Source of the DNA: Tricholomella constricta
Lineage: Eukaryota > Basidiomycota > Agaricomycetes > Agaricales > Lyophyllaceae
Length of the DNA: 64,000 bases
Direction: 5' to 3'
Assembly: GCA_013368375.1 (NCBI GenBank)
Contig: JAACJP010000040.1
Span: forward strand, 360,805-424,804
Below, one piece after another: positions 57,000 to 64,000 of this stretch; within the stretch, counting starts at the first letter, position 1, and each line of letters opens with the position of its first letter. A program made the translations under genes and the position numbers. The notes beneath the pieces were generated by a model that worked only from the letters and a program-made list of their open reading frames with translations, made no database searches and was not told the origin of the DNA.

Positions 57000-57730
57000 A
57001 TGCAGTCTTGTACGTTGTATGATATTCTTGGAATTCGTCCATCAGCGTCTATCGAGGAAGGTACGTATTCTATCTCAACTTTACACAATGGCTCCCGATT
57101 TACGTGGTTGCAGTTCGTAAAGCCTACAGACGAAAGGCTCTCCAAACCCATCCCGATAAATTAGATCAAAATGCCACAGGGGAGGACAAACGCCGTGCTG
57201 AGAACAAATTCCGCAAGGTATGATGAACGAGATATTGCACGTTCAGATGACCGACGCCCAAGTAGATTCGCGAAGCCTTTGATGTGTTAGGGGATCCTCA
57301 TAAACGCAGGGTGAGTAAATCCATTATGTGAAATTGACATTTTTATGACTTTAATTCCTCAGGAATACGATGCCTACACAAATACCGTAAACGAGAGTAG
57401 AGCAAATTGGTCTGACAATCTGAAGGAACGAATGAAGGAGAGGGAGGAGTGGGCGCGTGTGCAGGAGGAGAAACATCGAATGCGAATGGAGGCCCTCAGA
57501 GAACAGCGTCGAGCAGCATACGGTGGGGATCAGAAGGAGGTACCGAAGGAGGTGAAGGAAATGGTTGACGCAATCAACCTTGCTATTAACGAAGCCAGAC
57601 CCGGATGGCTGGAGAGGTTACGGAAGGCGCAGCAGGTACGTTACTTCCACTGAAGGATCGAATGTTGGTCTAAAGCTTTGATCAGATGAAAGCGGATTCG
57701 GAGACGAAACGGGCTAGACAACGGGCCTAA
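57000..57730 (+). CDS. Small J-domain protein
   Basis: Exons 57000-57060, 57114-57217, 57266-57310, 57363-57635 and 57686-57730 give 175 aa. The J domain is at the extreme N-terminus: MQSCTLYDILGIRPSASIEE, then VRKAYRRKALQTHPDKLDQN with HPD, and FRKIREAFDVLGDPHKRREY. It is followed by a highly charged helix (RMKEREEWARVQEEKHRMRM) and an Arg-rich end KRARQRA. The layout is like small class C J-proteins with a coiled-coil tail (DNAJC17-like without the RRM), so a role near RNA or ribosomes is possible but not shown. Confidence 0.88.
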
Positions 57731-57839
57731 TGTACTATGTGTGTTTAGTTGGTTGAGTCGTGTGAGTGTCGAGTATACCCAGCTGTCGTCGGATTTCATT
57801 CCATTATGTCCTGTGTAGCAAATATAGAGCATACTTACC

Positions 57840-58454
57840 TTATTCTACACCAAGAGTCGTCAACCTGCTCTTCGCGATTAGTCCTATATCACCAATCGCC
57901 CTTCGTAGCTCTGCGCCCCAATCTTCGCTGCTGACAACTACACCTCCCATGTCGGAAATACCAGGCGCGTCTGGCGAGAGCGAATGTTCAAAACCGAGTT
58001 TATCCTCCATCTCTTCTACAATCGCTTGTCGAGTCCGTCCATTCACAAACGTGATGTATCGTAAGCCTGGATATCTCGCCTCGTAGCATGCGTTGAGGTG
58101 TGCGAGGCGTGCCAGCACTTCTGGTGGGGTTGGCTTGACACCGGGTCTGACCGCTCCCTGCTCCTTTGCACTCAGGTTCGACAAGTTCTTCGTTTCGCCG
58201 ATCCGAGGATGCCCCGATATGAATCTCGACTGCAATGACTGATCCCAACTTTCTATGGCTACCAATGCTCTGTCGATGAGTTCCGAGTACGACGATGGGG
58301 GCGCTCCCTCGGATAGGGAAACTGCCAGTTGGGGTTCGAGCGTCGAGATAAGGACTTCGGAGTGTTCAAAGAGAATGGACAGCGATTGGGCGAGCGGTGA
58401 ATTTGGTCCTGACACGTTAATCACGATAGCGGACAATGCTGGTATGCTCGTCAT
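57840..58454 (-). CDS. OHCU decarboxylase (purine/urate degradation)
   Basis: 2-oxo-4-hydroxy-4-carboxy-5-ureidoimidazoline decarboxylase, the step producing S-allantoin from urate. It is an uninterrupted frame of 204 codons, a single exon, from ATG 58454 (MTSIPALSAIVINVSG). Family motifs include LFEHSEVLISTLEPQLA near 58350, the catalytic-region block FISGHPRIGETKNLS near 58210 containing the key His, LNACYEARYPGLRYITFVNG near 58070 and RTRQAIVEEMEDKL near 58030. The length is a little over the bacterial form. The frame stays open upstream to 58679, but the chosen Met begins the conserved domain. It is divergent from the dehydrogenase gene, 154 bp apart; there is no functional link between them that I can see. 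Confidence 0.9.
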   Translation of the reverse strand: MTSIPALSAIVINVSGPNSPLAQSLSILFEHSEVLISTLEPQLAVSLSEGAPPSSYSELIDRALVAIESWDQSLQSRFISGHPRIGETKNLSNLSAKEQGAVRPGVKPTPPEVLARLAHLNACYEARYPGLRYITFVNGRTRQAIVEEMEDKLGFEHSLSPDAPGISDMGGVVVSSEDWGAELRRAIGDIGLIAKSRLTTLGVE

Positions 58455-58608
58455 CCCACCAGACAAGTTCGAAATCTGGAGTGCGGCTTTACAGGCTTTA
58501 CATCCATCCATCCATCCGTTCACCTCGATCGGGCCGATCATTCCGAGATCACCGACCAATAACCAGACATCGATAACTGGCGTGGTCTTCTCCACATCCA
58601 GCTTACTC

Positions 58609-60140
58609 ATGGCTGCCCAGGTAACTGTATTTCGCTGGGGCATTATCTCTACGGGAAACATTGCGGCTTGCTTCGTCAAGGTGCATGCACTGCACCAAGC
58701 GATACGGTGTTCTCACTAACATGTCGTCATAGGATCTGCTTGTGGACCCTAAGAGGTGAATGTAAATGTTATCGGCATCCTGTTCCATCCTTCACGAATG
58801 ATCTTCTTACAGTCGCGATGTTCACGACGTAGTGCACAAGGTCGCCGCTGTTGGTTCGCGTTCCGTTGAGAAGGCTCAGGAATTTATTGATACTGTCGCT
58901 GGTGGAGACAAGTCTATCAGGGCTTACGGCACGTATAAGGAGATCTATGACGATAAGGTACTAGATTCCTGCATTAAGCTTCCTGTAACCTATCTCATCC
59001 ACAATGAAGGACATAGACGGAGTGTACATTGGCGCGTCTTTACCCATTCCAACACCAGATGCCACAGTGCTTACATTGAAAGTTATAGGAACCCCCCATA
59101 CTTATCATTACGAGAACGCGCTCGATGCGATCAAAGGGGGAAAGAATGTGCTTTGCGAGAAACCTGTAACCTGCAACGTTGCAGAACTACGGTCCCTTCT
59201 GGCTGCTGCCAAAGAGCATAATGTCTTCTTCATGGAAGCAGTTTGGACACGATTCCAGCCGCTCACCCTGGAGGTGAAGAGGATTGCTGAAGAAGGGTCC
59301 TTGGGCGCACCTGTGGTCCTTCATGCCGACTTGTCAGGAGATTGCGATGTTCACAGTGAGCGTGGATTGGGCTGCTGTGTGCAGTCGATTCATCCGATAC
59401 TTTTTAGATATACCAAAGACGCATCGAATACTAGACCCCGCCCTCGGTGGTGGCGCTCTGCTTGATCTGTAAGTTATATGTCTACCATGACTGAAATGTT
59501 ACGATGCTTACAGCCATAGTGGACCATATCCCTTGGTTTGGGTATGTTTACCCTCTCTAAGTGTTTTTTTTAGCCCTGACTGGTCGTCCAAGGCCATCGT
59601 TGCGCTGTACGAGAATCCTCATAACAACTTTGCCAAACCATCCAATATCAGCGGCACAATGCTGAAAACACCCCTCACCGATGTCGACTCAAATACATCT
59701 TTCACAGTAACCTTCGCTTCAGCGGGTATCGCTGCTCAAGCAATTCTCAGTTGTAGCATAAATCTGAACCCACAACAACCCGGAGTCAATATTCGTTTCG
59801 AGCGTGGCACCATAACCATTCCTGCTCCGATCTATTGCCCGAAGGAATTCACAGTCCGGTACTTCGGTAAAAATGGGCAGATCACTCGGGAAGAAAGAAA
59901 GGTGTTTGAGTATGTAGGCGGCGGATGGCACTTCCAGGCCGATGAGGTTGCACGATGTGTACGAGACGGAAAGAAGGAGAGTGAACTGTGGGGACATAAC
60001 AAGAGTCTTTTGGAGATGGAGATCTTTGACGAGGTAATGAAGTCTTACTCTTGTCCCGTATAGCTGACTGATATGTCTCGATGTAGGTTCGGCGCCAAGG
60101 AGGATATACCTTCCCCGCTGGGGTTGAGAGGGTCGTCTGA
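58609..60140 (+). CDS. Gfo/Idh/MocA dehydrogenase (dihydrodiol / D-xylose 1-dehydrogenase type)
   Basis: An NAD(P)-dependent oxidoreductase. It starts at 58609 with MAAQVTVFRWGIISTGNIAA, containing the GxxxxGxIA nucleotide-binding turn. Next are VHKVAAVGSRSVEKAQEFID near 58850, YGTYKEIYDDK, DIDGVYIG and TPHTYHYENALDAIKGGKNV near 59100. The family CEKPV motif (LCEKPVTCNVAEL), VFFMEAVWTRFQPLTLEV near 59230 and ILDPALGGGALLD near 59440 follow. The C-terminal half has TSFTVTFASAGIAAQAILSC and HFQADEVARCVRDGKKESEL. The final exon is VRRQGGYTFPAGVERVV, ending at 60140. One junction (between DGVYIG near 59033 and TPHTYHY near 59090) does not close with a standard GT donor in my reading. Several introns are present; the substrate is not predictable. 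Confidence 0.85.
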
Positions 60141-60462
60141 TGTCATTAATCTGTGACTTTGATTAGTGACTGGTTGGTCAGTGGGATAGTGAATGAGACT
60201 GTTGTGGGGCCGGACGGACTCTCGCAGTCCCGCACACTGCAAGTGTGTCCTTTCAGCTCCTATCCATCCCATCAATATCCGTAAATGGCAATTCACTTTA
60301 TGTGTCCTTGTGTACGCGTTGTTGACCATAAGGCATCGACCATTTCTCATGCGGTTTTGACACCCCACGAGGCTTAGTACACGACCCCGGCGTCAGCTTG
60401 GACCTCTCGAGTACTTCCACTTTATTACCTGCAGTGGTGCTCTTGCAAATAATTCCGGTGTA

Positions 60463-63400
60463 ATGGCGTCGCCTTTGCCATCCTCGGAGGTATGTCACTT
60501 TTCAACGAGGAGGATGCACCTTTGGCAATACGTGTCTCAATCTATACTAGTTTGCGTCTCGATCTTTGTGTATCTTCTTCACCATGGGTAAATGCCAGAG
60601 GGGGGATAGTTGCAGTTTTACGCACACATCTAACGATGACCGAAAATTATCTGGTTCGTGATTCTGTTAATTTAGCGATTGTAGAATGCGTACGATCCCA
60701 ATCAACAGACCCCGTTGGCCTCGCAGAGCAGAATAAGGAATCCCCACCGCAGCCGATATGCAGGCATTGGCGTAACGGTACCTGCTCATGGGGTAGTGAA
60801 TGTCGTTTTGTTCACGGACCTCACAATGAGGACGACGGCGAGCACACTGCGTCATCTAGCTCGTCCTCTGATGACATTTCCCCTCAAACTATGACGCCTG
60901 ACAATGAGAATTTCCCTTCTCTGTCGGAACACGGGGAACTTTCCTCCACAAAAACCGCCGAGGAGTTGGGTTGGCCGACAGAAAAATTTCCGAAGGACGA
61001 GGAGCAAAAGGATGATCCCGAGGCATCCTTCTGTGAAGAGGAAATTTCAACGTTTCGAACTGACGACACGGATAAGGCACATCGTGATGGAACAACGATA
61101 ACCGAAATTTCCTCTTGTAATCCACGTATAGGCGAAGAGTCCATTACTAAGGCTAATGGGGAAGAGAACGACTTGCAACCAGAGGAATCCGACTCTCTCG
61201 AAGGAACAGGACATGTCAATGCACTGGTTGACCACCCGATGCCATCACCCACTGCTGTCAACGAGCCGCCATGGGCTCAGGAGGATGTGGAAACTACTCA
61301 AAAATCTCAGGCGCCACAAGAAGAGGGTGACATATCACTAGGCCTTTCAGAAACTCCGATGTCGACTGAGGGTTTCCTCTCTGAACCTTCTTCGGAAGAT
61401 ACTTCAGCTCCGGATATCATCGATCCATCGAACTCAGGCGCTCTGCAACCTGTAACTCACGAGGCTTCCGGTTTTTACAATCCAGATGCTGCATTTGCTG
61501 ATGCCTACGGCGGTCAACTAGACCATTCATCTTATAATGACCTGGAACCCACCATGTCCGAAGTTACAGCGCCTCCAGCAGGTGGAGACGTAGTTACCCA
61601 CTGGAGCGAGTATGCAGATCCACTTGCCAACCTAATGATACCCTTTTGCAAATTCTTTGCTCAGTCTAAATGTTCGCAAGGAGCCGCCTGCAGATTTCGC
61701 CATTCATTAACGGTCAAGGAATATGAGATCTTGTTCCGTGATATACAGCCACCACTCTGGAGTTCCGATGATCAGTTGAGCCGCGGTGAAATTGGGAAAT
61801 CGGCCGCATCATCCTCGTTCAGCGTTTGCAAGTTCTATCCTCTTGGGAAATGTCGGAATGGGACGTCGTGCCCATATATCCACATTCCACCCGTAACCAT
61901 TGACGGTCCCTCGGATCCGCCATCAGAACGTCAAAGTGACGAGCAAGAAGAGCCGACTCCGTACCAGCTCGAGCACAGGACTCAGACGCGGCCATGCAAA
62001 TACTATATGGAGTCAGGAAACTGTAGTTGGGGCGATAAATGCTACTACAGCCACGACATCGCAGTTCACCAGGAACCCTTCAGACTTACAGATGACCAAA
62101 GGTGGACGAATGGCCCTGGACAAAGGAAGGAGAGCCAGGATGATAGAGCTGGGTATGGACAGGGTCGTCCATGCAAATGGTTTCGAGAAGGCCACTGCAG
62201 GCGGGGCGACAAGTGTCTGTTTCTCCACGACTCCCCTAGCGCAGAAGAGGCCGTCCATTCTGAAAGCAACAGTGTTGTGGAGGAGATGGCTCCAGGAAAC
62301 AGCGATGATGGTTGGGGGTCAAATGCCGAAGGCTGGGGGTCCTTTATCGATGAATGGGCAAAGCTAGAAGAGCCGAAAAACGACAGTGAAAGCAAGCAGG
62401 TAGACGATGAGCCACCCGCAAGCCGTCGGCGATTACTTGACGACAAACGTGACTTTAAGCCACCCCAGTGCCAGTTTTACGCCGTGAGTCGATGCAAGAA
62501 AGGCTCCCGCTGTAACTTCAGTCACGACGCCCCCGGTGATACATGGGCACCCAGGAAAGCACGATGGGGGGATGAGGAGCTGCCTGCAAATGGCGGATGG
62601 CCCCCTCAAGAGGAAGACGACCCTTGGGCTCCCGAGAAACCAACTCCTTGCATGTACTATTCCAGAGGATACTGCAAAAAAGGCAATCGGTGCAACCTCA
62701 GCCACGACAGCCCGCAAAGTGGGACCCCGCGTAGCGCAACTTCGAAAAATCAGACACCTTCCAGGTCTCCTTTACCTTCGAAACATACGGTTTCTGCGGA
62801 AGACGATTCTCGGGCGGAGGTCGTGGAAGAAGAATCCAGTGGTACTTGGGAAGCACCGGAAGAAACATCCTGGGGAGCTAATGAGGAAACGATAAAACAA
62901 CCCGCCCCTGCAGGAGATGACGGATGGCCAGATACCGAGTCAGAGAGCGAATTTGTCCCCTGGGCCACGCCCAAAATGCCCATATGCTATTTTTATGGCA
63001 AAGGTCACTGTAACAAAGGGAACAGGTGCCCTCTTCGTCACGAGAGCCCCGAAACAGAGGCGCCATCAGTAAACGCAAACTTGGAACCAATTGGTGAGCC
63101 AGATTCATTGCCATTCGAGGAACTTCCAGCTGTGGAGGATGAGGCGAGGGTGGATGCAGTTGCGACAGCTCACGACATGGACTTGACTGCCCCATCCGAG
63201 TCCTATACACTCACCGACGAAGACGCGACCACGCTCCCTCATTCTTCAGACGAGGACGAGAAGACCTGGGATGTGGAGTGGTCCAATGAATCTGATGCGC
63301 CACTGGCTCCTCCCAAAATTCAAAAACCTTGTAAGGCTTTCGGGCAAGGATATTGCGCGTTGGGTGACTCCTGCTCATACCAACACATCGTCGATATGGA

Positions 63401-64000
63401 CGCGGTGGTGGGAGCCTCAGAACAGCACCCAGCTCTCATCGAGGTCAGTCAAATACTTCGTGATCAAATCGGATGTTGAACGAGTTTTAGCCTATTCAAG
63501 CTGAAGGAAGCGTGCATAGCGACGGGACCGAAGTCCCTGCCATGCAAGAAATTCCCATGAACGGTACACCAGTTCCCGAAGTTGTGAGTCGTCGAAATAT
63601 ATATGATGCGCTGCAGTTGATGACTTGTTTTACAAGGAACCTGAGCTTGTCGTTGAGCGCGATATGTTCAATTGCACGGTTCGCTTTGGACTCGATAACG
63701 GTTGCGCCCCAACGAACATTACAGCCGCGTCTGAGTCGTGCCGTGCTATCATCTCCAATCTACCCCCCGATATATCGAACTTGGAAGCTGTCGAACTGGC
63801 TGAGGCCATCGACGACCTTGAGTTCGGACACGAGGACATCACAAGGATCGAGCCCTCCGAAGCTGGGGCCGACATCATGATAAAATTCGTCACATCGCAA
63901 GATGCAGTCAAAGCTGTCACTAAGCTGCACGGCCAGACGTACGATTCGCGCCCACTGACAGCGCGGTTGGTAACGGAGAATCTTATGACGCCCCTAGAGT
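60463..64000 (+). CDS. Ten-finger CCCH zinc-finger protein with C-terminal RRM-like region (3' end missing)
   Basis: Exons 60463-60489 (MASPLPSSE), 60551-60653, 60685-63443, 63491-63583 and 63637 onward, all in phase, with the frame open at the right edge. Ten C-x7-9-C-x5-C-x3-H fingers are visible: CIFFTMGKCQRGDSCSFTH in exon 2 and nine in the long exon (starting CRHWRNG, CKFFAQS, CKFYPLG, CKYYMES, CKWFREG, CQFYAVS, CMYYSRG, CYFYGKG, CKAFGQG). They are separated by acidic, Trp/Pro-containing linkers. The last exon begins EPELVVERDMFNCTVRFGLD. It then has an RRM-like stretch (AIISNLPPDISNLEAVELAE, later ITRIEPSEAGADIMIKFVTS). I recall mushroom proteins of this layout that end in RING/IBR ubiquitin-ligase domains; if so they lie beyond the window. 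RNA binding is inferred. Confidence 0.85.

Overview
The window is nuclear DNA of a filamentous basidiomycete, most likely a wood- or litter-decaying Agaricomycete. Genes are dense and cut by many 45-70 nt GT-AG introns with micro-exons. The protein set is typical of that class: a DUF6533 membrane protein, an F-box/LRR protein, an AA9 lytic polysaccharide monooxygenase, a GH45 endoglucanase of the Phanerochaete Cel45A type, DIRS retroelements and CACTA-like transposons. Exon models come from reading splice sites and protein continuity by eye; no searches were run.

Layout. 1-13 kb: 3' part of a Pro/Ser-rich trafficking-type protein, a DUF6533 membrane protein, a J-domain protein divergent from IPI3 (ribosome biogenesis), an AA9 LPMO and an F-box/LRR protein. 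13.2-27.2 kb: a nested repeat block. A 25-bp perfect inverted repeat (13188-13212 and 27198-27222) encloses a DIRS-type tyrosine-recombinase retroelement. Its reverse transcriptase gene is split by a 6.8-kb CACTA-like DNA transposon (16584-23375) that carries a transposase-like gene and a divergently transcribed accessory gene. 27.4-64 kb: a compact housekeeping region with type II NADH dehydrogenase, TMEM14 family, MYND finger protein, PQ-loop protein, KEI1, class II eIF4E (4EHP type), MsrB, tropomyosin plus a shortened tandem tropomyosin paralog, DUF2408 protein, CLC channel, MED4, dual-specificity phosphatase, DHHC palmitoyltransferase, GH45 cellulase, a complex I 21-kDa type subunit, a RanBP2-finger nucleoporin-like protein, CDK7, a J-domain protein, OHCU decarboxylase, a dihydrodiol/xylose dehydrogenase, and a ten-finger CCCH protein running off the right edge.

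Organisation. Outside the repeat block most genes alternate divergent and convergent, with nine head-to-head pairs whose start codons lie only about 115-370 bp apart, or about 950 bp for CDK7/J-protein. The two plant-cell-wall enzymes (AA9 and GH45) have clear TATA boxes, as expected for strongly inducible secreted enzymes. AA9 cleaves cellulose oxidatively and GH45 hydrolytically, so they could act on the same substrate. The most unusual content is the three-level transposon nest, the tandem tropomyosin duplication with conserved intron phases, and several very small exons (11, 14, 17, 17 and 19 nt, and one exon holding only the ATG).
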